Positions 1 to 8,738 are shown, counted from the first letter of the stretch. The stretch is DNA of 64,000 nt from Halocatena marina (GCF_023276375.1 NZ_JALLPK010000001.1:558001-622000); one strand, 5' to 3'. The notes: generated by a model from the letters alone, not told the origin. Program-made: numbers and translations.

Positions 1-1638
1 CGTGGTGCCGTGACAGCGCGCGTTGCTCGATAAGAGACCGAACTGTGCCCACCGAGTGTAGAGTGCATTAGTAGGAGTACCACGGAACCCACCGATGTCG
101 TGACTCCAGTACGCGATACCTGACAATGAGGCAGAGAGACCTCCCCGGAGTGCTGCACTCATCCCGTTCCAGGTCGTCTGCGGGTCGCCACCCCAGTGCA
201 TTGGGAATCGTTGGCTCCCTGTCCACGCTGATCGTCCCCAGACGATGGCCTCATCGGTGCCATTGACCTCGCCGACCACCTCGTAGACCGCTTTGTTGTA
301 CAAATACGGGTAGAGATTGTGCATCGATGCCCCGCTCTTGCCATTCGCAAAGACGGCATCCTCCGGGACGTACTCACCATAGTCGGTCTTGAATACGTCG
401 ACGCCCATCTCAAGCAGACGACGGTGTTTGTCCTTCCACCACTCGACAGCATCAGGATTCGTGAAATCAACGAGTGCACCTCGATAGTCACCCTGACACG
501 TGTGGTCCATCACGTACGGTTTTCCAGTCCCATCGCTGACGAAGTACCCCTCACGTGCGCCCGCTTCGAACGCCTCCGTGCCGACGGGAACGTGTGGATG
601 TTCCCACAACGACAGACGGAAATCGTTCTCGTGTAGCCCAGATATCATCCCCTCTGGGTCGGGGAACTGTTCGGTGTCCCACGCCAAGTCCGTCGAGCAG
701 TGATCGCGCATCCAGAACGGATCCAGATGGACGACATCGCTCGGAATCTCCGCTTCGCGGAGTCGGTCAACGATGGCTTCGAGTTGGTCGCGCGACTCGT
801 AGCCGAGCCGTGACATCCACGTGCCGAAACTCCACTTCGGTGGTCGGTCCGGCCGACCAGTCATCGCCGTGTACGACCGCAGGATGTCCGTGAAGTCGGG
901 ACCGTAGAAAAAGATGAATGCGAAGCTGTCATCGGCGACGGAGACGGACGCGCTGGCCGTCGATGTCTTCCCGAAATCATAGTGGACGCGCGCTGTTGTC
1001 TCTACCAACATTCCGTATCCTTTCGATGAGAGGTGAAATGGGATGTTTTTGTATGCACGCGGTGTTTCCGTCCCGAGCGGTTCCTCGTGCCAGAGATCGA
1101 GTTCCCGACCGCGACGGTCGAACTCGACGAACTGTTCGCCTGCGCCGTAGAGCTTTTCGCTCGGATCGAGACTGAACGCTGTTCCTGTCTCTGTGATGCG
1201 TCGAGGGTTGTGGTTGATCTCTTCCTGTGTGAATCCCAATGGATCCACGCGTGAACGCGCGAACACATCTGTATCGTGACGTTGCTCTCGAAGGATCTCC
1301 TCACCATCCTTGATACGGAAGCTCCACTCGTCGAGACCGATGACGACCTCCAATGCCCCCGTATCGAGGACGAGTGTCCCGTCTATCTCGCTCACAGCAA
1401 GCGCGACACTATCGGTGAGCGCGTCTCGTTTGATGTCGGGATACTCTCGTTCGATGCGAACTTCTGGATTCGCGTGGAGTTCGAATCTGACGGTTTTTGG
1501 TCCGTAGAATTCGAGCGTCACTGGGAGTGTGCGCGAGGTCGCCGTCTCCGGCGAGTCAGTCGCACACTCAAGCCTAACGGTGGTTCCGTCGATAGAATAG
1601 TCGTCGACAGCTACGACAGTAATGCGTTCGCTCGTCAT
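1..1638 (-). CDS. GH31 family glycosidase (YicI-like), 3' end cut off by window edge
   Basis: The reading frame is open from an ATG at 1638 to the first base of the window (546 codons), so the C-terminal part lies outside. It reads as glycoside hydrolase family 31: an N-terminal beta-sandwich, then the barrel with the nucleophile motif KTDYGE (Asp419) and the acid/base in HWGGD (Asp485). Overall it looks most like the YicI alpha-xylosidase branch, including the segment DPFWMR (Arg311). By my alignment from memory, that Arg sits where YihQ sulfoquinovosidase has its sulfonate-binding Arg301, but it is also common in YicI relatives, so it does not decide the substrate. No signal peptide, so it should act inside the cell on an imported glycoside. 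It is divergent from the dehydratase gene at 1769, and a TATA-like box sits about 25 bases before the ATG. Family confident; alpha-xylosidase or sulfoquinovosidase open. Confidence 0.9.
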   Translation of the reverse strand, partial: MTSERITVVAVDDYSIDGTTVRLECATDSPETATSRTLPVTLEFYGPKTVRFELHANPEVRIEREYPDIKRDALTDSVALAVSEIDGTLVLDTGALEVVIGLDEWSFRIKDGEEILREQRHDTDVFARSRVDPLGFTQEEINHNPRRITETGTAFSLDPSEKLYGAGEQFVEFDRRGRELDLWHEEPLGTETPRAYKNIPFHLSSKGYGMLVETTARVHYDFGKTSTASASVSVADDSFAFIFFYGPDFTDILRSYTAMTGRPDRPPKWSFGTWMSRLGYESRDQLEAIVDRLREAEIPSDVVHLDPFWMRDHCSTDLAWDTEQFPDPEGMISGLHENDFRLSLWEHPHVPVGTEAFEAGAREGYFVSDGTGKPYVMDHTCQGDYRGALVDFTNPDAVEWWKDKHRRLLEMGVDVFKTDYGEYVPEDAVFANGKSGASMHNLYPYLYNKAVYEVVGEVNGTDEAIVWGRSAWTGSQRFPMHWGGDPQTTWNGMSAALRGGLSASLSGIAYWSHDIGGFRGTPTNALYTRWAQFGLLSSNARCHGTT

Positions 1639-1768
1639 TGACACTCGATTGAGCGAGACTCGCGCTATTAAAACTATCCCGCCCACCGTACTGTCAGTCG
1701 TGCTGTCGCTGTCCAGTCTATTACTGTCGCTATCACAATCTTTATTCACTCGTTACAACAGAGCATAG
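1639..1768. promoter_or_regulatory. Divergent promoter region between GH31 and dehydratase genes
   Basis: This 130-base gap must hold both promoters. Leftward, the complement contains a TTTTAATAG box about 25-30 bases before the GH31 ATG. Rightward, CTTTATTC near 1739-1746 lies about 27 bases before the ATG at 1769/1772. Both genes would thus be leaderless. Between them the pentamer CTGTC recurs four times (for example TACTGTCAGTC and TTACTGTCGCT), which could be a regulator site. The shared region suggests co-induction. Confidence 0.5.
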
Positions 1769-3034
1769 ATGATGACAAACGAAAAGCCAGGGTACCGTAT
1801 CGCACAGGGTGGTGGCGTCCCGTGGCGCGACATGGGACGGGAGGAGACCCATCGGCCGCCAGAGCGAGATATCGAAATCACCGACGTGAAGACGATGGCA
1901 ATCGCAGGTAACTTTACGTGGGGTATTGTCAAGGTTGAAACGGATGCTGGTGTCTACGGTCTCGGTGAAACGTTTCGTGCCGAAGCAGCCCTCGATATGG
2001 CAGGGCGGATGACCACCGATCTCGTGGGCGAGAATCCACTCGACACACACCGGATGCGAGAGCTTCTCGAACAACGCTACACTGGCACTGGCCGCATCGG
2101 TCAGGCAGCGTTCACTGCCATCGAAACAGCGTGCTACGACATCAAGGGGAAAATATTCGATGTTCCGGTGTACGAGCTGCTGGGTGGGAAGTATCGAGAC
2201 CGTATCAAAATATACTGTGACACGCACGGCGGAGCATCTCTCGGTGAGGCTGAGTCACACGATCCGAAGGACGTCTACACGCCGGAATCGTACGCTCGTG
2301 CGGCCCGTGAAGTCGTTGATGAGGGGTTCGAGGCGCTGAAGTTCGATCTCGACGTGCCGACTCACGAGACGTACGACGAGTCTAACCGCCGGATGGACAA
2401 TGAAGCACTGGAACACAAGGTTTCGCTGGTTGAGGCAGTTCGGGACGAAATTGGCTACGATATCGACCTTGGGATGGATCTCCACTGGAACTTCACCGTG
2501 GAGACGGCTGTTCGCTTGGGGAAAAAGCTCGAGCGTTTCGACTTGGCGTGGCTCGAAGACCCGGTTCCACCCGAGAAATCGAAGGCCCAACAGCGCGTCG
2601 CAGAGAAACTCGATCTTCCCGTGCTCACTGGAGAGAATCTCGTCACAGTCGATCAGTTCAACACGGCCGCCCGTCAGGGCATGATGGATATCGCTGCGCC
2701 CGACGTGAACAAATGTGGTGGTCTCGGCGAGTTCGTCGATATCGCTACCGTCTGTGATCTCTACGGCATTCCCATCGCGTCGCACAACATCTCCAGCCCT
2801 CTCGGTACCATCGCTGGCGCGCACGTCTCTGCGGCAATTCCCAACTTCCTCTGTATGGAGTGGCACGCACGGGACGTTCCATGGTGGAACGAGATGGCAA
2901 CCAGAACCGAAGGAAACGGGCCGATTCTCGAAGATGGGTATATCGACGTACCGGAAGGACCGGGGCTTGGCGTGGAACTGAACCGTGATCTGTGCGAGCA
3001 GTATCTGACCGACGGCTCCGAACTCATCATTTGA
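1769..3034 (+). CDS. Enolase-superfamily sugar-acid dehydratase (XacD-like)
   Basis: A 421-residue mandelate racemase/muconate lactonizing enzyme family protein. Visible metal ligands are Asp237 (MDLHW), Glu263 (WLEDP) and Glu289 (TGENL). Candidate acid/base residues are Lys191 (LKFD) and His339 (ASHN). Haloarchaeal relatives dehydrate sugar acids to 2-keto-3-deoxy acids; XacD of Haloferax acts on xylonate and arabinoate. It ends four bases before the 2-hydroxyacid dehydrogenase gene, so the two are almost certainly co-transcribed. Two consecutive ATGs (1769, 1772) are both possible. In the sulfoquinovose model it would dehydrate 6-deoxy-6-sulfogluconate; in the pentose model, xylonate. The acid substrate cannot be read from the sequence. 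Confidence 0.88.
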   Translation: MMTNEKPGYRIAQGGGVPWRDMGREETHRPPERDIEITDVKTMAIAGNFTWGIVKVETDAGVYGLGETFRAEAALDMAGRMTTDLVGENPLDTHRMRELLEQRYTGTGRIGQAAFTAIETACYDIKGKIFDVPVYELLGGKYRDRIKIYCDTHGGASLGEAESHDPKDVYTPESYARAAREVVDEGFEALKFDLDVPTHETYDESNRRMDNEALEHKVSLVEAVRDEIGYDIDLGMDLHWNFTVETAVRLGKKLERFDLAWLEDPVPPEKSKAQQRVAEKLDLPVLTGENLVTVDQFNTAARQGMMDIAAPDVNKCGGLGEFVDIATVCDLYGIPIASHNISSPLGTIAGAHVSAAIPNFLCMEWHARDVPWWNEMATRTEGNGPILEDGYIDVPEGPGLGVELNRDLCEQYLTDGSELII

Positions 3035-3038
3035 ACGC

Positions 3039-4004
3039 ATGACGTACACTGTTGTCGTCACTGACCACGATTTCGGAGACCTCTCAATCGAGCGCGCTGT
3101 CCTCGGCGACGTGGCCGAAATCGTGGCACTCACAGATGACATCGGCGAACGCGACGCGAACGCTGTGAAAGCGTTCAGGACGGCGGACGCAATCATCAAC
3201 CTGCGCTCCGTTATCGACGCGAATGCCATCACCACGATGGAGAATGCTCGGGTGATCGCCCGATACGGTATTGGTGTCGATAATATCGACGTTGCAGCCG
3301 CAGCAGACTGCAATATCCCAGTAACGAACGTGCCCGAGTACTGTCACGAAGAAGTAGCAACGCACGCGCTCACGATGTTGCTCGCGCTCGCCCGAAGCAT
3401 TCCCAGCTACGATCGGTCGGTTGGCCGAGGCGAGTGGAGTCGTGCCGTTGGGACGCCGGTTCACCGGTTCTCGACGCGGACCGTCGGCGTCGTCGGGTAC
3501 GGAACCATCGGGCGGGAGATCGGTGATCGCGCTGCCGCGCTCGGAGCAGACGTCGTCGCAAGCGATCCATTCCTCTCTAAGGCCGATCTTGCGGACGATC
3601 CTGCTGATCTCGTCGCGTTCGAGGAACTGCTCGAACGGTCAGATTTCGTGACTATCCACTCGCCGCTGACGGACGACACCCGCGGTCTGTTTGATGCTGA
3701 GGCGTTCTGCCGGATGAAGGATTCGGCGTCACTCATCAACGTCGCACGTGGCCCGATCATTGACAGCGATGCGTTGTTGAATGCGCTGAACACTGGAGCC
3801 ATCGCCGCTGCTGGTCTCGACGTGTTTCCTGACGAGCCGCCGCCGATGGACGATCCTCTATGCGACCACAACCGTGTCATCACTACTCCCCACGTCGCGT
3901 GGTATTCCGAAGAATCGAACGAGGAACGACGCCGAACGACGGCTAAAATCGTCGAAACCGTCCTCTCGGGCGGCGAACCGTGGAATGTCGTCAATGGCGT
4001 GTAG
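3039..4004 (+). CDS. D-2-hydroxyacid dehydrogenase; candidate (S)-sulfolactate dehydrogenase
   Basis: A 321-residue NAD-dependent 2-hydroxyacid dehydrogenase of the phosphoglycerate dehydrogenase type. The Rossmann motif GYGTIG (Gly153, 155, 158) is followed by an acidic residue (Asp176) that favours NAD. The catalytic triad is visible as Arg237 (NVARG), Glu266 (DEP) and His285 (TPH). There is no ACT domain, so it is not a regulated SerA. Length and type match SlcC, which oxidises (S)-sulfolactate to sulfopyruvate in Chromohalobacter salexigens. It sits in one operon with the sugar-acid dehydratase and near SuyA/SuyB-like and ComC-like genes. Glyoxylate/hydroxypyruvate reductase is the main alternative. 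Confidence 0.85.
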   Translation: MTYTVVVTDHDFGDLSIERAVLGDVAEIVALTDDIGERDANAVKAFRTADAIINLRSVIDANAITTMENARVIARYGIGVDNIDVAAAADCNIPVTNVPEYCHEEVATHALTMLLALARSIPSYDRSVGRGEWSRAVGTPVHRFSTRTVGVVGYGTIGREIGDRAAALGADVVASDPFLSKADLADDPADLVAFEELLERSDFVTIHSPLTDDTRGLFDAEAFCRMKDSASLINVARGPIIDSDALLNALNTGAIAAAGLDVFPDEPPPMDDPLCDHNRVITTPHVAWYSEESNEERRRTTAKIVETVLSGGEPWNVVNGV

Positions 4005-4090
4005 CACCGATCTCTTGGACAACAGAGGTGTACGGCGTGCAGTACAATCGAAGTCGGTTTCTCATCCTGTGTGAAACGGAACGTGAATGT

Positions 4091-4957
4091 TCAAGCCTTG
4101 CCGGTGCCAGCCGTGAGTCCCTCAACGACCCTCCGCTGGAAGAACAGCATGAACAGCATCAGCGGGACGATAGAGAGGAACACTGCGGCCGAGATCGTTC
4201 CCCAAGGGTACTGATATTCTCCCTGATAGAGTGCGATCCCAACCGTGATCGTGCGCATACTATCCTCCGTCATAAACGTCAACGCGAAGAGGAACTCATT
4301 CCATGCATAAATGAAGACGATAATGGCCGTCGTGGCCATCGCGGGTGCGGAGACAGGGAGGATGATGCGAAAGAGGACGCCGATGCGTGAGAGTCCATCC
4401 ATCAGGCCAGCCTCTTCCAGTGAATCGGGGAGTTCTTTGAAGTATGCCTGAAATATCCAGACCGCGAACGGGAGCTGGAAGGCGGCGTAGGGGATGATGA
4501 GACCAAGGTAACTATTGAGCAGTCCCCACGACCGTGCCAACGAGAACAGCGGAATGAGTCGAGAGATGAAGGGCAGCATCGCAGTACCTAGAATGAGCAA
4601 GAGGACTGGAAGTTTGAACCGAAACCGGAGTCGTGAGAGCGAATAGCCTGCGAGCGCACCCAAAACCACATCGACGATTGCTGTTCCACCAGCCACTATT
4701 ATGCTATTCAGAAGATATCGCATGAATGGAGCCTGTTCGAGAGCAACCCGGTAATTCTCGAGCGTCGGCTGCTGTGGAAGGTAGTAGACCGGGAACTGAA
4801 CGACGTTGGACGGCTGTTTAATCGACGTGATAAATATCCAGAAGACAGGGAACATCGAGATGGCAACGAGTACGCCGATCGAGCCGTAGAAACCCAGTTT
4901 CTCTCCGACCCGCTGCAGCGAATCAACGTCGAACGCCCCGAATATTTTCGTGCTCAT
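4091..4957 (-). CDS. ABC sugar transporter permease, MalG type
   Basis: A 288-residue inner-membrane permease with about six hydrophobic helices and the MalG/binding-protein-dependent EAA loop (EAGLMDGLSRIGVLFRIILP), which docks the ATPase subunit. It starts one base after the MalF-type permease ends, so the two are translationally linked. The pair belongs to the CUT1 class that imports oligosaccharides, glycosides or polyols. The matching binding protein is encoded at 8739. No ATP-binding subunit gene is seen in this window; it could lie to the left or be shared from another locus. Confidence 0.9.
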   Translation of the reverse strand: MSTKIFGAFDVDSLQRVGEKLGFYGSIGVLVAISMFPVFWIFITSIKQPSNVVQFPVYYLPQQPTLENYRVALEQAPFMRYLLNSIIVAGGTAIVDVVLGALAGYSLSRLRFRFKLPVLLLILGTAMLPFISRLIPLFSLARSWGLLNSYLGLIIPYAAFQLPFAVWIFQAYFKELPDSLEEAGLMDGLSRIGVLFRIILPVSAPAMATTAIIVFIYAWNEFLFALTFMTEDSMRTITVGIALYQGEYQYPWGTISAAVFLSIVPLMLFMLFFQRRVVEGLTAGTGKA

Positions 4958-4958
4958 G

Positions 4959-5924
4959 TTATCGTACCTCCGGTTCGTACAGCGTTCCGACGTAAACGAG
5001 TGAAATTACCAGTGCTATGAGCGTGATTATCGTCGCCGCTGCCGACCCACGGCCAAACGCCAGCTGGGTGAACGTGAGCTGATGGTCGAACAAAACAAGC
5101 GTCGTTGTCGCTTCCCCCGGACCACCACCGGTCAGGCCGTAGGGGAGTCCGAAGGCCTGAAACGCTGGTAACGTTCGAAAGATGAGTGCGACAAGGATAG
5201 TTGGTTTCAACAATGGGAGCGTGATGTCGCGGAATAGCCGCCATCTCGATGCTCCATCCATGCGCGCCGCCTCGTAGAGGTGGTCCGGAATACCAGATAA
5301 TCCTGCGAGCAGAATGAGTGCCATGAATGAGCTGGTCTTCCAGATGGTGATGAACGTCATCGATGCAAGTGCAACGTTCGGCTTCGCCAAGAACGGGAAT
5401 GTCGTCTCGAAAATTCCGATACGAATGAGCATGTCGTTGATAACACCGTACTGTCCGTGGAACATCCACGCCCAGATCTTTGCGTTAATAACCGTCGGCA
5501 GCGCCCACGGAAACAGAATCGCGGCCTGCGTGATGTACTTTCCCCGAAACGATCGCTGGAGAAGTAGGGCCATCCCAAGCCCGATGCAGAGTTCGATGGG
5601 CACCGACACGAAGGTGTAGATCATACTCACTGTGAACGAGTTCCAGAATCCGCCGTTACTCAAAAGCTGTTCGTAATTCTGCAACCCGACGAACGTCTGT
5701 GGCCGTGCTTCGATGACATACCCTGTGTAGAAGCTACTCCGAACCGTCTCGATAATAGGGTAGAAGGAAACGGCGAGAAGAAACAGCACGACGGGCGCCA
5801 GCAGCGCCGTCGCCAGTTCTTCTTCCGTCAGCCGAAATTCCCGGTACCGCTGCCACCGCGATACGGCGGGCGTTGATTCCCCATCATGACGTGAGCTACT
5901 CACATGGTCGGCTGTGTCTGGCAT
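4959..5924 (-). CDS. ABC sugar transporter permease, MalF type
   Basis: A 321-residue permease, first gene of a two-permease operon. After a short polar N-terminus come about six membrane segments, and the EAA loop reads EAARMDGASRWRLFRDITLP. On the minus strand a GATTTATTG box lies about 40 bases before the ATG at 5924, giving a short leader. The operon is divergent from the SuyA-like gene at 6132, so importer and lyase probably share regulation. Substrate unknown; the gene neighbourhood points to a sugar glycoside, possibly a sulfo-sugar. Confidence 0.9.
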   Translation of the reverse strand: MPDTADHVSSSRHDGESTPAVSRWQRYREFRLTEEELATALLAPVVLFLLAVSFYPIIETVRSSFYTGYVIEARPQTFVGLQNYEQLLSNGGFWNSFTVSMIYTFVSVPIELCIGLGMALLLQRSFRGKYITQAAILFPWALPTVINAKIWAWMFHGQYGVINDMLIRIGIFETTFPFLAKPNVALASMTFITIWKTSSFMALILLAGLSGIPDHLYEAARMDGASRWRLFRDITLPLLKPTILVALIFRTLPAFQAFGLPYGLTGGGPGEATTTLVLFDHQLTFTQLAFGRGSAAATIITLIALVISLVYVGTLYEPEVR

Positions 5925-6094
5925 ACGTGTTCACCAGCCAGACGAAATCCGCAACAATAAATCTACGGACACACCCTCGCTCGCGTTCATGGCTAAGTGA
6001 CGTATCTAAGATGGTCTCGATACGATTCAGCGTCTGTTCACTATCACAGCTACTGCCGTTCGGAATTGAAGACGATCTATGGTGCTGCTGACAG

Positions 6095-6131
6095 TAACTG
6101 TTAAGATGAAGGGCTTTGTTCCGTCGGTTGT
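6095..6131 (+). promoter_or_regulatory. TATA-like promoter of the suyA-suyB-comC operon
   Basis: CTGTTAAGAT near 6097-6106 lies about 27-30 bases before the ATG at 6132, the usual spacing for a leaderless haloarchaeal transcript. The gap to the divergent permease gene is 207 bases in total. Confidence 0.4.
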
Positions 6132-6455
6132 ATGGCCGATCAGCTTATCGAGGTCGTAGAATCTGCAGACAACGTCGCGACGGCACTTCGGGATATCGAA
6201 GCCGGTGAGACGGTCACTGTCCTCGTCGATGAAGCAGAGCGCACTATCGAGATGCACGACGATGTCGAGTTTGGTCACAAGCTCGCGCTCGAACCGCTGT
6301 CCGCCGGTGAGACAGTTACCAAGTACGGCACGAGTATCGGTGACGCATCGACGGCTATCGATGCGGGCGAGTGGGTTCACGTCCACAACGTCGAATCGAA
6401 CTATGGTCGCGGCGATCTCGCCGATCAGAACCAGTCACAAGCGGTTCAGGAGTGA
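6132..6455 (+). CDS. suyA: SAF-domain small subunit of a UxaA-family lyase (SuyA-like)
   Basis: A 107-residue protein made of one SAF domain, ending in the family-typical VHVHNVES segment. In bacterial altronate/galactarate dehydratases this domain is fused to the large domain. Sulfolactate sulfo-lyase is split into SuyA (small) and SuyB (large), as here. SuyAB removes sulfite from (R)-3-sulfolactate, leaving pyruvate. The gene lies five bases upstream of the large-subunit gene and shares an operon with a ComC-like dehydrogenase. Split UxaA homologues of unknown substrate also exist in archaea and Firmicutes, so the symbol rests on context. Confidence 0.7.
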   Translation: MADQLIEVVESADNVATALRDIEAGETVTVLVDEAERTIEMHDDVEFGHKLALEPLSAGETVTKYGTSIGDASTAIDAGEWVHVHNVESNYGRGDLADQNQSQAVQE

Positions 6456-6460
6456 GAATC

Positions 6461-7627
6461 ATGAGTGAATTCCTCGGATACGAACGCAGCGATGGTAGTA
6501 TTGGCATTCGAAACAACGTGGTCATCGTCTCGACAGCCCCGTACGCGAACGATACAGTAACGCGCGCTGCGGACATCGTTGAGAACACTGTTCCGATCAC
6601 ACATCCACTCGGGCGGTGCCAGACCAAACCAGACGTCTTCCAGACGTACCGGACGCTTCTGGGTTATGCGACTCATCCGAACACCTACGGCGCGGTCGTG
6701 GTTGCACACGCCGGCGAGATCGTCGATGGTGACGAACTTGCGGCCGACACTGCCGAAACGGGCCGGCCCAGCGAATCAGTCAACATCCACGAGGAGAAGG
6801 GCGTAATGAACGGCCTGAAGGCCACTGTGGACGCCGCGCAGAAAATGGTCCGAGACGCGAGCGAGCAACGTCGAGTTCCGTCAAACATGTCGAATCTCAC
6901 GTTCGGTATCAACTGTGCGACCTCGGACACGACCTCGGGACTCTGCCAACACAAGGCAACTGCTGGTGCCGTCTGGCGACTCATCGATGAACACGACGGT
7001 CGCGGGGTGTTCGCCGAGACGCCAGAATTCTTCGGTGGCGAACAGGAGCTTGCAGAACGAGCGATCAACGACGAGGTCAAAGAGAAGATCTTAGATCGTG
7101 TCGAGTGGTGGGATGAGCGACTGCAGGCGACAGGCTACGACGTTCGCGGTGCCCAGCCCACGCCAGACAATATGGATGGTGGCCTAACGACCATTGAAGA
7201 GAAATCACTCGGCGCACTCGTCAAATCCGGCAGTGGCCCCATTCAGGGCATGGTCGACTACGCAGAACAGATTCCCAATGAGTCGGGGATGTACATTATG
7301 GACTCGCCCGGGCACGGCGCTGAATCTGTCACCGGCATCGGCGCGAGTGGTGCGCATTTCATGATCATTTCGACCGGACAGGGACACACGCTCTCGAACG
7401 CTGTCATGCCGACGATCAAGATCACGGGGAATCCCGGCAGTGCAAAGCGTGTTCCGGAAGAAACTGATGTCGATGTGAGCGAGGCACTCGTTGGCGATCA
7501 GTCCATCGACTGGGCGACCAACCAGCTCTGGGATGAGATCAGCGCGATCATCGACGGGAAGCTCACGATGAGCGAGGCGCTCGGCGAGAGTCAGTTCGCA
7601 ATCCATCGCATTGGTCCATCGACGTAA
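6461..7627 (+). CDS. suyB: UxaA-family lyase large subunit (SuyB-like)
   Basis: A 388-residue large subunit of the altronate dehydratase/sulfolactate sulfo-lyase family. I start it at the ATG at 6461 (MSEFLGYERSDGSIGIRN), which matches the family N-terminus; a longer frame running back to 6371 would overlap suyA. Family landmarks are GRCQTKPD (residues 51-58), the metal/substrate loop NCATSDTTSGLC (151-162) and ETPEFFGGE (186-194). Hexuronate enzymes usually have CGGSD in that loop; here it is CATSD with a second Cys162, suggesting another substrate. With SuyA it would cleave (R)-sulfolactate to pyruvate and sulfite. It ends one base before the ComC-like gene. Altronate or galactarate dehydratase is the alternative. 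Confidence 0.72.
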   Translation: MSEFLGYERSDGSIGIRNNVVIVSTAPYANDTVTRAADIVENTVPITHPLGRCQTKPDVFQTYRTLLGYATHPNTYGAVVVAHAGEIVDGDELAADTAETGRPSESVNIHEEKGVMNGLKATVDAAQKMVRDASEQRRVPSNMSNLTFGINCATSDTTSGLCQHKATAGAVWRLIDEHDGRGVFAETPEFFGGEQELAERAINDEVKEKILDRVEWWDERLQATGYDVRGAQPTPDNMDGGLTTIEEKSLGALVKSGSGPIQGMVDYAEQIPNESGMYIMDSPGHGAESVTGIGASGAHFMIISTGQGHTLSNAVMPTIKITGNPGSAKRVPEETDVDVSEALVGDQSIDWATNQLWDEISAIIDGKLTMSEALGESQFAIHRIGPST

Positions 7628-7628
7628 G

Positions 7629-8630
7629 ATGGAGGTCGACCGTCAGCGCGCTGTCGATGTCGCAACAGCCGCCTTCGAAAGCCACGGCATTTCAGCGTCG
7701 GACGCCGAACTCACCGCTGAAGTGCTCGTGAGCGCAAATGCTCGCGGAAAACACTCACACGGGCTCTTACGCTTGCCGCGATTCATTCGTGGGATTGAAC
7801 ACGGAAACGTCGATCCCGACGGAGACATCGAGATAACTACCGAACGCGGCAGCAGCGTCACTCTTTCTGGTGGATCACGACTCGGTCCCGTCGTCGCAAG
7901 TGAAGCCGCAGTACTGGCGATGGAGCGTGCCGACGAATTCGGTATCGGAGCCATCGGCGTCCACGACACGAATCATCTCGGGATGCTCGGATACTACACT
8001 GACCTAATACGATCGGACGGATACGTCGGCGTTGCTATCACGAACACAGAACCCGCGATGCCACCACACGGAGGTACCGAACCGATACTGGGGACGAATC
8101 CCATCGCTATTGGTCTCCCAACAGATCCGGTGTTCAATCTCGACATGTCGACCTCCGCCATCGCACGTGGTACAGTTCTGCACAAAAAGGCAGCAGACGA
8201 GCCAATCCCCGAAGATCGTGCACTCGATGCCACCGGTGAACCGACGACCGATCCCGATGCGGCCCTTCAGGGTATGATTCTCCCCTTCGGTGGCGTGAAA
8301 GGGTCGGGGATCGCAATCGCGATCGAAGTGCTGGCTGGTGGTCTCGTTGGCGCAGCGATGGGAACCGCGGTCACCGGAACCTATCACACCAAGGATCCCT
8401 GCACCAAGGGCGATCTCTTTCTCACGATCGACCCCGAAGCGTTTGGGAACCCGAACTTCGCATCGGAGGCAAGCGCGTTCTTACGGGACATGAAACGTCA
8501 TTCGGGATCTACCACCGACGAAATCCGTCTCCCCGGCGAACGATCGGTCCGACGCGATCGTGATCGCGAGACCGTCGAGATCGAAGACGACTGCTGGCAG
8601 GACGTCTGCGCGCTTGCGGAACCGAACTGA
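7629..8630 (+). CDS. comC: Ldh-family dehydrogenase; candidate (R)-sulfolactate dehydrogenase (ComC-like)
   Basis: A 333-residue member of the malate/L-lactate/sulfolactate dehydrogenase family, a non-Rossmann NAD(P) enzyme. The catalytic His116 (TNHLGMLGYY) and Arg48 in SHGLLRLPRF are present. Blocks such as ITNTEPAM, GTNPIAI, LDMSTSAIARG, PTTDP, ILPFGG and CTKGDLF closely follow what I remember of Methanocaldococcus jannaschii ComC, the enzyme interconverting sulfopyruvate and sulfolactate. Starting at 7629, it is the third gene of the suyA-suyB operon. With the SlcC-like enzyme it would invert (S)- to (R)-sulfolactate through sulfopyruvate, as known from Chromohalobacter. Malate or ureidoglycolate-type dehydrogenase cannot be excluded. 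Confidence 0.8.
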   Translation: MEVDRQRAVDVATAAFESHGISASDAELTAEVLVSANARGKHSHGLLRLPRFIRGIEHGNVDPDGDIEITTERGSSVTLSGGSRLGPVVASEAAVLAMERADEFGIGAIGVHDTNHLGMLGYYTDLIRSDGYVGVAITNTEPAMPPHGGTEPILGTNPIAIGLPTDPVFNLDMSTSAIARGTVLHKKAADEPIPEDRALDATGEPTTDPDAALQGMILPFGGVKGSGIAIAIEVLAGGLVGAAMGTAVTGTYHTKDPCTKGDLFLTIDPEAFGNPNFASEASAFLRDMKRHSGSTTDEIRLPGERSVRRDRDRETVEIEDDCWQDVCALAEPN

Positions 8631-8678
8631 ACCCGAATCCGACGAGAACAGCGCGTGCCCTGTAACTTTTTATTCTGT

Positions 8679-8714
8679 TATGATAAATACGGATAAACAA
8701 GAACAGTTATCATA
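8679..8714. repeat. Inverted repeat (8+8 bp) upstream of the binding-protein gene
   Basis: TATGATAA at 8679-8686 and its exact complement TTATCATA at 8707-8714 are separated by 20 bases, so the centres are 28 bases apart. The repeat lies 25-60 bases before the ATG at 8739 and overlaps the likely TATA region, so it could be an operator. Confidence 0.45.
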
Positions 8715-8738
8715 TGACCAATCCATGTGTGACAACAT

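Noticed and set aside
1..1638. Direct call as YihQ sulfoquinovosidase
   Set aside because: Overall pattern is closer to YicI alpha-xylosidase, and the single aligned Arg is not diagnostic.
2255..3313. Long minus-strand frame opposite the dehydratase gene
   Set aside because: Antisense of a strong enolase-superfamily gene; its composition lacks acidic bias and shows no domain.
6132..7627. Plain annotation as altronate dehydratase
   Set aside because: The split subunits, altered loop and ComC-type operon partner make sulfolactate lyase at least as likely; kept as an alternative.
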